Shown one piece after another: positions 25,305 through 34,614 of a stretch of 45,968 nucleotides of DNA. Numbering within the stretch: position 1 is the stretch's first letter; each line of letters starts with the position of its first letter. This DNA comes from Acinetobacter sp. (GTDB taxonomy: Bacteria > Pseudomonadota > Gammaproteobacteria > Pseudomonadales > Moraxellaceae): contig JASLHF010000241.1 of the NCBI GenBank assembly GCA_030152275.1, positions 1 to 45,968 of the forward strand, read 5' to 3'. The notes below the pieces were generated by a model. The model was not told the DNA's origin. It searched no databases and saw only the letters and a program-made list of their open reading frames with translations. The translations under genes were made by a program, and so were the position numbers.

Positions 25305-25854
25305 CTCAATGTCCCAAATACATCTGCGAAGTACATAATTTCAGATTACGATGATTTTCCATGCGCTAAAATAGCACTAACGTCGAGAATATGCTCGAAA
25401 TTGTGTTAAAAATAGCCATCTGATTTTTTTGTATGACCGCTGTTCTCATAACTCGTTCGCCCATGTCAAGAAAAGTGAACCCTAGAGGTCATTTAAGAGA
25501 AATATAATTTCTTTTTCAACTAATTTATTCTATTGTCAATGTACACAAATACAGCGGTTTGTATGAAATTCTGTTCATGAATTTTATTTTTCTCCCGTTT
25601 CTATATTGGTTTTTAAGGTTTTTTATGCACGATTCATTTCAGCATCAATTTGCAGGCACGATTCATTTTATTCAGTGTTTATCGGCCCGAACGCAGCCTT
25701 AAGATCTTTTGCCGCTGAATACGCTGGCAGGACTCAACACAAAATTACACACTTTTTACTCAGATGAAATCACATTCGCGGTTTCACATGGGGTACTTTT
25801 ATCTGTAGAAAATGCAGACTTAATGAACTGCATTGATCGTATAAGGAAGCAGCT
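25305..25854. other. Regulatory spacer between tetR and the acyl-CoA dehydrogenase gene
   Basis: 550 bp without a convincing gene. It holds an inverted repeat with ACAAA (25545-25549) and TTTGT (25558-25562) arms, and a related TTGTATGACCGCTGT stretch near 25429, both possible TetR sites. A 13-bp direct repeat (GCACGATTCATTT) occurs near 25626 and 25657. A short plus-strand frame at 25709-25900 overlaps the next gene and looks spurious. Confidence 0.4.
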
Positions 25855-27636
25855 ATGCCTATCTATAATGCGCCACTCAAGGACATGGAATTTATTTTAA
25901 ATGACGTGTTTAATGCCGATGAATTCTGGCAAGCCAATGAAAATCTTGCACATGTGGACATGGCGACTGCCAATGCTATTTTAGAAGAAATGGCAAAATT
26001 TTCTAAAAATGTCATTTTAGATTTAAACCGAAGTGCAGATGAATCTGGCGGCGCAGAGTTTTCTGGCGGTACGGTTAAAACCCCAGCGGGTTTCAAAGAT
26101 GCATTCAAGCAGTTTGCTGATGGCGGATGGGTCGGTTTAGGCGCTCCTGAAGAATGGGGCGGTCAAGGCATGCCGAAAATGCTGACCGTGCTTGCAGATG
26201 AAATGATCTGGAGTACAAACCCTTCATTTATGCTGTATCCGCTGTTAACTGTTGGTGCCGGTATGGCCATTAATGACCGCGCCTCGCAAGAACAAAAAGA
26301 AACTTATTTGCCAAAATTTTATACTGGTGAATGGTCTGGCACTATGTGCTTAACAGAGCCGCATTCCGGTACAGATTTAGGCATTATTAAAACCAAAGCA
26401 GAGCCAAATGCAGACGGTTCGTTCAATATTACCGGCACTAAAATCTTTATCACCAGCGGCGAGCATGATTTATGTGAAAACATTATCCATTTGGTGTTGG
26501 CAAAAACGCCAAATGCTCCGGCGGGTTCGCGCGGCATCTCGCTATTTATTGTGCCGAAGTTTTTGGTCAATGCAGATGGTTCGCTGGGAGAACGCAATGC
26601 AGTCGCTGCAGGTTCAATTGAACACAAAATGGGCATTAAAGGTTCTGCAACTTGTGTAATGAATTTTGACGGCGCCAAAGGCTTTATGGTGGGTAAGGAA
26701 AATGAAGGCCTGGCTGGCATGTTCGTCATGATGAATTATGAACGGCTGTCTATGGGCATTCAAGGTCTGGGCGCTTCTGAGTATGCCTGCCAAAATGCGG
26801 CGCAGTATGCAACAGACCGCCTGCAAGGCCGCGCTGCAACGGGCGCTAAAAATCCGGACAAACCGGCTGATTCTATTTTGGTTCACGGTGATGTGCGCCG
26901 CATGCTGCTGAATGTACGCGCCAATAATGAAGCATCACGCGCATTTGCTGTGTATGTAGGCCAGCAGCTGGACATTACAAAGTTCTCAACCGATGCTGAT
27001 GCAGTCCGCAAAGCCAATGACCGTGTTGCATTGCTGACCCCGATTGCCAAAGCTTATTTAACTGATACCGCGCTGCAGTCTGCATTAGATGCACAAATGT
27101 GCTTTGGCGGTCATGGCTATATTCGCGAGTGGGGCATGGAGCAGTGTATCCGTGACCTGCGCATCTCGCAGATTTATGAAGGCACCAACGGCGTGCAGGC
27201 CATAGACCTGATTGGCCGTAAAACCATTAAATGCGGCGGCGCGTTTATTGCAGAGTATATGGATGAAATCCGCACATTTGCCTCTGCAATGGATGATACG
27301 TTAAGCATTAAAGCGGTAACGCTGTCTGTGTGTGATGAATTGCAGTCATTGACCCAGTTTGTGGTAGAGCAGTCGAAACAAGATTCAAACTTCAGCAATG
27401 CAGTTGCAGTAGACTATTTGCATGCAGTTGGCTTATTGAGCTTTACGTATATGTATGCGCGTATCAGCAAGGCTGCGCAAGCAAAATCAGAAAGCTTCTT
27501 CCAAAATAAACTGGTGCTGGCGCAGTACTTTGCTGCCAAAGTTCTGCCGGATTTGGCTGCCCGCACACAGCGCATTAAAGCTGGAGCTGAGTTGATGATG
27601 CAGCTGCCTGAGGAATATTTCACCGCTCAATCTTAA
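25855..27636 (+). CDS. Acyl-CoA dehydrogenase (long form with C-terminal extension)
   Basis: An FAD enzyme that introduces the alpha-beta double bond into an acyl-CoA. The 593 residues exceed the usual 380-400 and match the long subfamily with an extra N-terminal segment and an acyl-CoA dehydrogenase C-terminal domain. Visible marks are the FAD/substrate motif CLTEPHSGTDLG, the ITSGEHD segment and the catalytic base Glu442 in YEGTNGVQAIDL. AAGGAAGCAGCT is the ribosome site. First gene of a three-gene set with thiolase and CoA transferase. A perfect 11-bp hairpin without T run separates it from the thiolase. Chain-length specificity is not readable. Confidence 0.9.
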   Translation: MPIYNAPLKDMEFILNDVFNADEFWQANENLAHVDMATANAILEEMAKFSKNVILDLNRSADESGGAEFSGGTVKTPAGFKDAFKQFADGGWVGLGAPEEWGGQGMPKMLTVLADEMIWSTNPSFMLYPLLTVGAGMAINDRASQEQKETYLPKFYTGEWSGTMCLTEPHSGTDLGIIKTKAEPNADGSFNITGTKIFITSGEHDLCENIIHLVLAKTPNAPAGSRGISLFIVPKFLVNADGSLGERNAVAAGSIEHKMGIKGSATCVMNFDGAKGFMVGKENEGLAGMFVMMNYERLSMGIQGLGASEYACQNAAQYATDRLQGRAATGAKNPDKPADSILVHGDVRRMLLNVRANNEASRAFAVYVGQQLDITKFSTDADAVRKANDRVALLTPIAKAYLTDTALQSALDAQMCFGGHGYIREWGMEQCIRDLRISQIYEGTNGVQAIDLIGRKTIKCGGAFIAEYMDEIRTFASAMDDTLSIKAVTLSVCDELQSLTQFVVEQSKQDSNFSNAVAVDYLHAVGLLSFTYMYARISKAAQAKSESFFQNKLVLAQYFAAKVLPDLAARTQRIKAGAELMMQLPEEYFTAQS

Positions 27637-27671
27637 GAAATAGTGCCAGCAGTTAAAAAGCGATGGAAAAC

Positions 27672-27699
27672 CCCAAAGAAGCGCTTATGCTTCTTTGGG
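27672..27699 (+). other. Intercistronic hairpin between acyl-CoA dehydrogenase and thiolase genes
   Basis: CCCAAAGAAGC (27672-27682) pairs perfectly with GCTTCTTTGGG (27689-27699) over a 6-nt loop. No T run follows, so it is more likely an RNA-stability or processing element, or a partial terminator, than a full stop. Confidence 0.6.
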
Positions 27700-27732
27700 C
27701 ATACAAGATGTAAAAATAGGATGAAATAAAAA

Positions 27733-28902
27733 ATGATCGTGATACTCGATGGTGTGCGTACTGCAATGGGCGGTTTTCAAGGCTCACTTTCTTCATGCAC
27801 CGCGCCGGAACTTGGCGCAGCTGCTATTAAAGCGGCTGTAGAGCGTTCTGGCCTGCAGCCGAATGATATTGATGAAGTTATTTTTGGCTGCGTGCTTCCG
27901 GCTGGTTTAAAACAAGGCCCGGCACGTCAGGCGATGCGTTTAGCCGGTTTGCCGGATTCGACAGGCGCAACAACGATTAACAAGATTTGCGGTTCAGGCA
28001 TGAAAGCCGTAATGCAGGCAGCGGATGCAATTAAAGCGGGTTCTGCGGAAATCGTGGTCGCAGGCGGTATGGAATCCATGTCGAATGCGCCGTATCTGCT
28101 GGAAAAAGCACGCGCTGGCTATCGCATGGGGCATGGTAAAACTACAGACCATATGTTCCAAGAAGGCTTAGAAGATGCAGAAACTGGCTTGTCGATGGGT
28201 GTTTTGGCACAGGATATGGCGGATAAAAAAGGCTATAGCCGTGAACAGCAGGATACTTTCGCAATTAACTCTTTACATAAAGCCGTTACTGCTATTAATG
28301 GCGGATATTTTAAAGATGAAATCGTACCGGTCAGCGTTAAAAACCGCAAAGGTGAAGTGACTGTTGATACTGATGAACAGCCTTTAAGCGCAAAACCGGA
28401 AAAAATTCCAACATTGCGTCCAGCATTTAAAAAAGACGGCACTATTACTGCGGCCAATGCCAGCTCAATTTCTGACGGTGCATCTGCATTAGTCGTCACT
28501 TCAGAAGAAACTGCACTGGCTCGGGGCTTAAAGCCGGCAGCTAAAATCGTGGCTTATGCATCAAATTCACAGCACCCTTCTGAATTTACGATTGCACCAG
28601 TCGGCGCGATTGAAAAAGTGCTGAAAAAAGCTGGCTGGAATGCCAAAGATGTTGATCTTTGGGAAGTCAATGAAGCCTTTGCCATGGTCACTATGGCTGC
28701 AATAGATGCATTTGAATTGGATGAAGCAAAAGTCAACATCAATGGCGGCGCTTGTTCACTGGGCCATCCGTTGGGTTCCTCCGGTTCACGCATTATCGTG
28801 ACACTCATTCATGCCTTAAAGCGTACAGGCGGTAAAAAAGGTGTAGCGGCGCTCTGTATTGGTGGCGGTGAAGCAACAGCAATTGCGGTTGAACTTGTAT
28901 AA
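27733..28902 (+). CDS. Acetyl-CoA acetyltransferase / thiolase
   Basis: A thiolase-superfamily enzyme of 389 residues that cleaves 3-ketoacyl-CoA or condenses two acetyl-CoA. The catalytic triad is intact: Cys86 in NKICGSGMKA, His345 in GGACSLGHPLGSSG and Cys375 in LCIGGGEA. Length and motifs fit the degradative/biosynthetic thiolase II (AtoB/PhaA) group. Placed 97 bp after the acyl-CoA dehydrogenase gene and 95 bp before the CoA-transferase gene, it probably completes a short acyl-CoA degradation route. I cannot choose between acetoacetyl-CoA and longer substrates. Confidence 0.9.
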   Translation: MIVILDGVRTAMGGFQGSLSSCTAPELGAAAIKAAVERSGLQPNDIDEVIFGCVLPAGLKQGPARQAMRLAGLPDSTGATTINKICGSGMKAVMQAADAIKAGSAEIVVAGGMESMSNAPYLLEKARAGYRMGHGKTTDHMFQEGLEDAETGLSMGVLAQDMADKKGYSREQQDTFAINSLHKAVTAINGGYFKDEIVPVSVKNRKGEVTVDTDEQPLSAKPEKIPTLRPAFKKDGTITAANASSISDGASALVVTSEETALARGLKPAAKIVAYASNSQHPSEFTIAPVGAIEKVLKKAGWNAKDVDLWEVNEAFAMVTMAAIDAFELDEAKVNINGGACSLGHPLGSSGSRIIVTLIHALKRTGGKKGVAALCIGGGEATAIAVELV

Positions 28903-28996
28903 TTTGCCTCAATGATTAATTTTTAGATAAGCAACAAATGCCATTTCAGTGCGCTGGGATGGCGGCATAACAGATGTTTATTTTGAGATTTTTATT

Positions 28997-30490
28997 ATGA
29001 ACGGTTTAGATCGCATTCGCTTACTCTCCCTGCGCGATAAAGTAATGTCGCCCCAACAAGCGATTGAATTAATTAAAGATGGTTCCGTGGTTGGTTTAAG
29101 CGGTTTTGGCGGTGCGGGTGAGGCGAAAACAGTGCCTCTAGCATTGGCAGAACATGCAAAAACGCATCCCTTGAAAATTACGCTAGCTACAGGCGCAAGC
29201 TTAGGCAACAGCATTGACGGACGCTTAAATGAAGCGCATGCCATTGAACGGCGCTATCCATATCAGGCAGATCCGGGGCTGCGAAAATCCATTAATGCTG
29301 GCGAAGTGATGTATATCGATCAGCATTTATCGGAAATGGCAGACAACATTCGTCATCATAATTTGCCCAGTATTAATGTCGCGATAGTTGCTGCAACAGC
29401 TATTACCGAAGACGGTCAAATTATCCCAACAGGATCTTGCGGGAACTCAGCCAATTTTATCGAAATAGCGGATCATGTAATTGTTGAAATTGACAATACC
29501 ATTAATCCTGTACTGGAAGGCGTACATGACATTTATGTACCTAAAGCACGTCCGAACCGTGCGCCCATTCCGTTGATTCATGTTGGCGACCGTATTGGCA
29601 CCATAGGCATACAGGTTAATCCGGAAAAAATTTCTGCCATTGTACTGAATGATGTGCCGGATACTCAGTTTAAAATGGATGAACCGGATGCCGAAACGTT
29701 ATCTATTGCACAGCATTTGATTACTTTCTTTGAAGCTGAAGTCGCTGCCGGACGTTTACCGGAAAATTTAGGGCCATTGCAGTCTGGTGTCGGTTCAATT
29801 GCCAATGCAGTATTCTCAGGCTTTGAGAATTCCAATTTCCACGATTTGGAAATGTATTCTGAAGTGCTTCAAGACTGCACTTTCCAGCTGATTGATTCGG
29901 GCAAAATGAAATTTGCGTCGGGCTGTTCCATGACGCTGTCTGAACCCTGCGCTCAGCATGTGATGAAAAATTTTGATCAATACAAAGATAAAATTGTGAT
30001 GCGCCCGCAGGAGTTGTCCAATAATCCTGAAATCATCCGCCGTTTAGGCATTATTGCGATTAATACAGCACTGGAATTTGATATTTACGGCAACGTCAAT
30101 TCGACCCATGTCACAGGCACAAAAATGATGAACGGGATTGGCGGTTCCGGTGACTTTACCCGGAATGCGCATATTGCGATTTTTGTGACCAAATCGATAG
30201 CCAAAGGCGGCGCAATTTCTTCGGTAGTGCCGATGGTTAGCCATACAGATCATACCGAACATGATGTAGATGTGGTGGTGACAGAGCAGGGATTGGCGGA
30301 CTTGCGCGGGCTTTCACCGCGTGAACGCGCGCGCAAAATTATTCAAGTTTGTGCGCATCCGGATTACCGTGAGGCTTTAATGGACTACTTCGAGCGCGCT
30401 TGCGCAGGCGGCGGACAAACGCCGCATGTACTGCGTGAAGCGCTGTCTTGGCATGCTCAATTCCAAGAAAGCGGCAGTATGAAAAAATAG
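28997..30490 (+). CDS. Acetyl-CoA hydrolase/transferase family, succinyl-CoA:acetate CoA-transferase-like
   Basis: A 497-residue class I CoA-transferase of the AarC/Cat1/YgfH type, which moves CoA between acetate and succinate or propionate. The probable catalytic Glu is Glu289 in MYSEVLQD, aligning with the AarC active-site region. GSGGSGDF-like GIGGSGDFTRNA and the SVVPMVSHTDHTEHDVDVVV tract are also family marks. I chose the ATG at 28997 (MNGLDRIRLLSLRDK); the frame is open for 16 more codons that do not resemble the family. Third gene of the set, it would regenerate free CoA or trade acetate at the end of the pathway. Confidence 0.87.
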   Translation: MNGLDRIRLLSLRDKVMSPQQAIELIKDGSVVGLSGFGGAGEAKTVPLALAEHAKTHPLKITLATGASLGNSIDGRLNEAHAIERRYPYQADPGLRKSINAGEVMYIDQHLSEMADNIRHHNLPSINVAIVAATAITEDGQIIPTGSCGNSANFIEIADHVIVEIDNTINPVLEGVHDIYVPKARPNRAPIPLIHVGDRIGTIGIQVNPEKISAIVLNDVPDTQFKMDEPDAETLSIAQHLITFFEAEVAAGRLPENLGPLQSGVGSIANAVFSGFENSNFHDLEMYSEVLQDCTFQLIDSGKMKFASGCSMTLSEPCAQHVMKNFDQYKDKIVMRPQELSNNPEIIRRLGIIAINTALEFDIYGNVNSTHVTGTKMMNGIGGSGDFTRNAHIAIFVTKSIAKGGAISSVVPMVSHTDHTEHDVDVVVTEQGLADLRGLSPRERARKIIQVCAHPDYREALMDYFERACAGGGQTPHVLREALSWHAQFQESGSMKK

Positions 30491-30528
30491 GCTAGTGGCA
30501 TATCTTGCGGCTTTTTAAACATTTGAAC

Positions 30529-30558
30529 AAAAGACCTGTCAACATGACAGGTCTTTTT
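30529..30558 (+). terminator. Terminator after the CoA-transferase gene
   Basis: A perfect 13-bp stem (30529-30541 with 30545-30557), 3-nt loop, ends in TTTTT. It closes the acyl-CoA dehydrogenase operon. Confidence 0.88.
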
Positions 30559-30756
30559 GTTGTGATGCGCTAAATGAGCATTTATGGCGAGATTGTGTTG
30601 AATCTTGTATCTTGCAAAAAAGCAACAAAGAAAAATCAAATACCTCTAAATTTAAACAGAGCCTATTCAGCCGAAACGCTTTGACCACAAGAAACCGCCA
30701 CAGATTTATTTCAATATTTCTATAATGAGCGCCTTGCAATATTTAAGGTCAAAGAT

Positions 30757-31101
30757 TTGAAATCCATTCTATATATTTCAGGCATTGCATTGTCACTTTG
30801 TTTAACAGCATGCGCGAAAACATCAGCGCCGGATTATCAGGGAACTTGGAAAAATAGTGCTGAAGATGCAAAGTTTGAAAATGCGCTGGTCATTAGTAAA
30901 AACGCTGACAATTATTTTATTACCAATACTTTAAAGGATAAGGAAAGCGGTAAAACTGAAAAGAAAAACCCTGTACCTGCATCTTTAAGCCAAACTGGCT
31001 TGCTGCAGGTCAATGCCGGCACTGGCCCAGTGGAGTTTGCAATTGATGAAAAAACCGGTAACTTAGTCGGTTCGGGCGCTGTATATAAAAAAGTTAAATA
31101 A
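30757..31101 (+). CDS. Small lipoprotein, 114 aa, function unknown
   Basis: A signal peptide of 18 residues ends in the lipobox LTAC, so Cys19 should be lipidated. The mature part has a beta-strand-like pattern with YQGTWKN near its start, a layout often seen in small lipocalin-like or META-like periplasmic lipoproteins, but I do not recognise a family. The start codon is TTG with AAGG about 8 nt upstream; no in-frame ATG is available before the signal peptide. It stands alone between the CoA-transferase terminator and the HAD gene. Confidence 0.75.
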   Translation: MKSILYISGIALSLCLTACAKTSAPDYQGTWKNSAEDAKFENALVISKNADNYFITNTLKDKESGKTEKKNPVPASLSQTGLLQVNAGTGPVEFAIDEKTGNLVGSGAVYKKVK

Positions 31102-31289
31102 AGCATAAAATATTAAATAAAATTTAAAGCTTGCCTGCTAAAAATCATGTACCGCAAATCGCTATGATTTATCTGCAGGCATTTTATTGCCAGTTATGTG
31201 CTGTACATCCCATGTACTGTTATTGAAATTGCAGTCTATTTTTCTGCTGCATTTAATTTTCAATATTTTTACAGACTTTCTTGCGTTTT

Positions 31290-32003
31290 TTAGCCGATGT
31301 ACTGCAATAACATTTTAAAGTCCTGAGCATAAAAATCAGCTTGTGCTTGAATTTGCTCTTTCTCATGTTCTGAATACACATCATGAATGGCGATGACCTC
31401 AATTCCTGCTTGTTTGGCTGCTTCAACACCAATCAAAGAGTCTTCTATAATGAAGCAGTCTTGCGGCTGTAGGTGAAAATACTCCATAGCTTGGAGGTAA
31501 ATTTCAGGATGCGGTTTGATGTTCTGTACATTTTCACGGGTTAAAATAAGATCAAAATCGTGCTGAAAATCTAAACGGCTGTGAATACCGGTATTATTTT
31601 GCTGATAACGCTGAATATTGCTTAAACTGGTTGTGGTAGTCACTGCTGTGAATAGGCCACGCTGACGCAAGGCTTTCACAAAGATGTCTGCTTCAGGTTT
31701 TAAAGCAATTACATGATCTAAAAAATGATGCGCCACCGCATAGCGCTGTAATTTTATCTCTTCAGCGCTTAAGTCTTGAATAGCGTAGTTTTGCTGAATA
31801 AAACCGCAGTAGTCCAAATACGGGTCTGCACTTTGTTTGAATTTTTTTAGCTGTATATCACGCTGCTGCTGAACGGCGAATAAATCTACGGACTGGCCAG
31901 AGAGCTTGAAAATCAGCTGTGCATCAACTTGATTCCAAATTCCAACTGAATCTATCAGGGTGCCATCTAAATCAAAACATACCAATTTTTTCTGTTTCAG
32001 CAT
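31290..32003 (-). CDS. HAD-superfamily phosphatase (beta-PGM-like)
   Basis: A 237-residue cytoplasmic haloacid-dehalogenase hydrolase of the phosphoglucomutase/sugar-phosphatase subgroup. Motif I is DLDGT (Asp11 nucleophile, Asp13 acid/base), motif II is TTTTSLSN, motif III the Lys in IKPHPEIY, and motif IV IEDSLIGVEAAKQAG. A helical cap sits between motifs I and II. Likely substrate is a small phosphate ester; which one is not readable. I chose the ATG at 32003 because the longer frame needs a TTG and adds 13 atypical residues. No clear ribosome site. Confidence 0.82.
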   Translation of the reverse strand: MLKQKKLVCFDLDGTLIDSVGIWNQVDAQLIFKLSGQSVDLFAVQQQRDIQLKKFKQSADPYLDYCGFIQQNYAIQDLSAEEIKLQRYAVAHHFLDHVIALKPEADIFVKALRQRGLFTAVTTTTSLSNIQRYQQNNTGIHSRLDFQHDFDLILTRENVQNIKPHPEIYLQAMEYFHLQPQDCFIIEDSLIGVEAAKQAGIEVIAIHDVYSEHEKEQIQAQADFYAQDFKMLLQYIG

Positions 32004-32292
32004 TTTTAGCGGGTTCTTGCATAAGGCCGCTGCATTATGCAATTTTGGCTCAACGAATTAAAGTCTAGAGGAAATATTGAAAAGTTTTAATAAATATTAA
32101 TTGGGTGTATAACAGGTAAAAGCGGGGAATTTGGCATGAAAAATACCATGTATTCTAAAGTTGTTGCTCTAGAATAGGCGGGATTTTCCACGTAAAATTG
32201 CCTAAAGTAAGATTTAGGCATTGGCACTGTTTCGAAAAAAGCAGATGATGGGGCATTGGCCTAATTCTATTGATTTAAGGAAATAATGTTTC

Positions 32293-33186
32293 GTGTTTGA
32301 ACTGGACTGTAAACTTCTCAGTATCTTTTTTTATGTTTATAAATATAAAAGTGTGTCGCTTGCGGCTGAACACTTGGATATGAGCCAGCCGACAGTCAGC
32401 AATATTCTAAATAAAATACGCCAGCATTATAATGATCCGCTGTTTTTGCGCATTGGCAATGAAATGATGCCGACAGAGCTGTCCAAACAGCTGTTTCCTT
32501 TGGTCAGCGAAGCGCTTAGTAAAGTCGAAATTATTAATAATTTTAGTGTGGATTTTGATGAGTCCCGCTCACAGCAGCAGTTTACGCTGGCGATGACCGA
32601 TGTGTCGCATTTGGTGCTGCTGCCGAAAATTACACAGTATTTAAAAAAACATGCGCCGCAAATCCGTTTAAATGTGCGTCCGATTACCACAGAAACCAGT
32701 TATCAAATGGCCAATGGAGAAATTGATTTGGCGCTGGGTTTTTTACCGCATTTGGAAAATGGGTTTTATCAGCAAAAACTGTTTGAACAGTATTATGTAG
32801 TGATTGCAGCCAAAGATCATCCGCGTTTAACAGGAACCGCTATTTCACGCGAGCAGTATCTGAGCGAATCGCATATTGATATTGATGCGGGCATGGGACA
32901 TTACCATATTGAAAATGAGCTGCTGAATCTTGAGTTGAAGCGTAATATTTTAATGCGTTTGCCCAGTTATTTAGGGGTTGGCCTGGTGGTGCAGGATACC
33001 GATGCTATTGCTACTGTGCCGTATTATTTAAGCGAAGTGCTGCTGTCACGCGGTAATTTAAAAATTTTTGATGCGCCCATTACCTTTCCGAGCTATGCGG
33101 TTAAACAGTATTGGCATATGTCTTGCCATCATAAAACCAGCCATCAATGGCTGCGCCATATGTTCCATGAAATTTTAATGAAATAA
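32293..33186 (+). CDS. LysR-family transcriptional regulator (GTG start)
   Basis: A 297-residue LysR regulator with N-terminal helix-turn-helix (SVSLAAEHLDMSQPTVSNIL) and a C-terminal effector domain. The N-terminal FELDCKLLSIFFYVYKYKSVS resembles the NodD/NahR/LeuO branch. The frame begins with GTG; the nearest ribosome site (AAGGA, 32279-32283 region) is better placed for an ATG at 32286 that opens a five-codon frame (MFRV then stop) overlapping the GTG. It is divergent from the HAD gene. Its targets are unknown. Confidence 0.82.
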   Translation: MFELDCKLLSIFFYVYKYKSVSLAAEHLDMSQPTVSNILNKIRQHYNDPLFLRIGNEMMPTELSKQLFPLVSEALSKVEIINNFSVDFDESRSQQQFTLAMTDVSHLVLLPKITQYLKKHAPQIRLNVRPITTETSYQMANGEIDLALGFLPHLENGFYQQKLFEQYYVVIAAKDHPRLTGTAISREQYLSESHIDIDAGMGHYHIENELLNLELKRNILMRLPSYLGVGLVVQDTDAIATVPYYLSEVLLSRGNLKIFDAPITFPSYAVKQYWHMSCHHKTSHQWLRHMFHEILMK

Positions 33187-33347
33187 CTGTGGTTGAGAAT
33201 TTTTATAAAAATAAAATTTACAATGACTTAAGATCAAATTTTTTTATAGATGTATTGGCCAAGACATCTATTCACTTGTCAAAATTTACACAGTATTTTG
33301 ATATTTTTGATGAAAAATATCTGCTAAAAATCCTGCCGCTGAAACAG

Positions 33348-33677
33348 TTAATGCGCAACACTTTTAGAAAAGACTTGAATAATCACTATCCCAATAATCA
33401 TAAAAGCCAACCCAATGACAGCTGGAACATCCAGATGCTGTTTAAAATAAATCCAGCCGACCATCGAAATGAAAATAATGCCGGCGCCAGACCACAATGC
33501 ATATGCAATTCCCATGGGAATGACTTTAAATGCTAAAGACAAAAAATAAATTGCAATGGCATAGCCTAATACGGTGAAGCAAGAGGGCAGCAGTACGCTG
33601 AAACCATGTGAGGCTTTCATTGCGGAAGTCGCTAAGACTTCTGCAATGACAGCAATCAATAAATAAAGAAAGGCCAT
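33348..33677 (-). CDS. abeS: Small multidrug resistance (SMR) efflux protein, AbeS/EmrE type
   Basis: A 109-residue four-helix inner-membrane protein that dimerises and exports cationic compounds in exchange for protons. The essential Glu13 lies in IAEVLATSAMK, and GIAYALWSGAGI and the LD...GLAFMIIGIVIIQVFSKS ending match the EmrE/Qac subtype. They do not match the guanidinium (SugE/Gdx) subtype. From memory it is close to A. baumannii AbeS, hence the symbol. CAGGAAA precedes the ATG. It starts 34 bp after the unknown 300-residue gene on the same strand, so it may belong to that operon. Confidence 0.85.
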   Translation of the reverse strand: MAFLYLLIAVIAEVLATSAMKASHGFSVLLPSCFTVLGYAIAIYFLSLAFKVIPMGIAYALWSGAGIIFISMVGWIYFKQHLDVPAVIGLAFMIIGIVIIQVFSKSVAH

Positions 33678-33711
33678 ATTTTCCTGTAAATTCGATCAGT
33701 ACCGCGACGGG

Positions 33712-34614
33712 TTAAAAAACTTCTGCGGCATGATGCGCCAAATGAGCCTGTTCATTTGCAAACCATTGTTCACTCTCTGCGGCTGTCGAGGTGAAACGCT
33801 GGAACAGGTAGTCTTTTTGCCAAGTATCAACTTCGAACAGCAAATCATAGGGTTCATCGCCAATGAATTTGGACTGCCGGAGCATTTGATCATTCACTAT
33901 GCTAAAACCATCAAGCCTCAGCTTTTGCCCTGCGCGGCTGTTTTGCGTGCTGTAAGCAATTTCCTGATCGGATAAGCTGATTGAGACTTCATAGGCTTCA
34001 ATGGCTTGGGCTAAATCAGCATCTATCATCTCTGATTCTGCGCGGTATAAATTGTTCATTTCAGCAGATGATTCAACGGCAGATTGCTGCTCAGAAAGCC
34101 GTGACTGGGCATAAGCAATATATTCAGCACAGATGATCAACCCGCCATTCATGGCAATGCGCTGTCCAGAATTTACATGCACGGCTTCTTTTAATATTAG
34201 ACCGAGGAAAGGGCCTCGTCCGGCTTGTTGGCGCCAATCTTCGACATAGGCATTGGAAGGTGAAAATTCGAGTATACAGTTGCCAACAGCATGCAGTTTA
34301 GCGGGTTCAGGCCACTGTATATGGTTCTGATAGCTGCTGATCATTTTCCAAGAAAGAAGTTCATGGGTTTGATCCCAGCATGTATGCGCAATCCAGCCTT
34401 GACGTTCGTTCAAAGGTGTACGGCTGACATGCTTTAAACGCAGGTCGATTGTGAAGCTCTTAGACTGAAACCAATACACAATACTGTTTTCATCGGTCAA
34501 GCCATTGTAAAAGCTGATGCTTTTGCGCCGAAATGCGCCAAATAATGAGGCTGGAATAGGCGCATCCGCTAAAGATGTTTCTGGCAGCTGCTGCAGGACT
34601 TCAAATAGATTCAT
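33712..34614 (-). CDS. Unrecognised 300-aa protein coupled to the oxygenase
   Basis: I do not recognise a family with certainty. No signal peptide or membrane helix is visible, so it is cytoplasmic. The N-terminal half is rich in Trp and beta-strand-like stretches (VYWFQSKSFTIDLRL, GWIAHTCWDQ, LLSWKM), then NAYVEDWRQQAGRGPFLGLIL. This layout suggests a lipocalin-like barrel enzyme or binding protein. A helical, acidic segment (about 180-215) separates it from a beta-rich C-terminal part ending in a possible helix. Its ATG overlaps the oxygenase stop by 4 nt (ATGA), so translation is coupled and the two should work together. Possibly a second enzyme acting on the oxygenase product. Confidence 0.75.
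   Translation of the reverse strand: MNLFEVLQQLPETSLADAPIPASLFGAFRRKSISFYNGLTDENSIVYWFQSKSFTIDLRLKHVSRTPLNERQGWIAHTCWDQTHELLSWKMISSYQNHIQWPEPAKLHAVGNCILEFSPSNAYVEDWRQQAGRGPFLGLILKEAVHVNSGQRIAMNGGLIICAEYIAYAQSRLSEQQSAVESSAEMNNLYRAESEMIDADLAQAIEAYEVSISLSDQEIAYSTQNSRAGQKLRLDGFSIVNDQMLRQSKFIGDEPYDLLFEVDTWQKDYLFQRFTSTAAESEQWFANEQAHLAHHAAEVF

Noticed and set aside
25709..25900. 63-codon frame before the acyl-CoA dehydrogenase gene
   Set aside because: It overlaps the real start in another frame and has no ribosome site or recognisable sequence.
27672..27699. Rho-independent terminator between acyl-CoA dehydrogenase and thiolase genes
   Set aside because: The stem is perfect but no T run follows in either direction; listed as an intercistronic hairpin instead.
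33189..33536. 115-codon plus-strand frame overlapping the SMR gene antisense
   Set aside because: Its second half is the reverse shadow of a clear SMR gene and its first half is low-complexity AT-rich sequence directly after the LysR stop.
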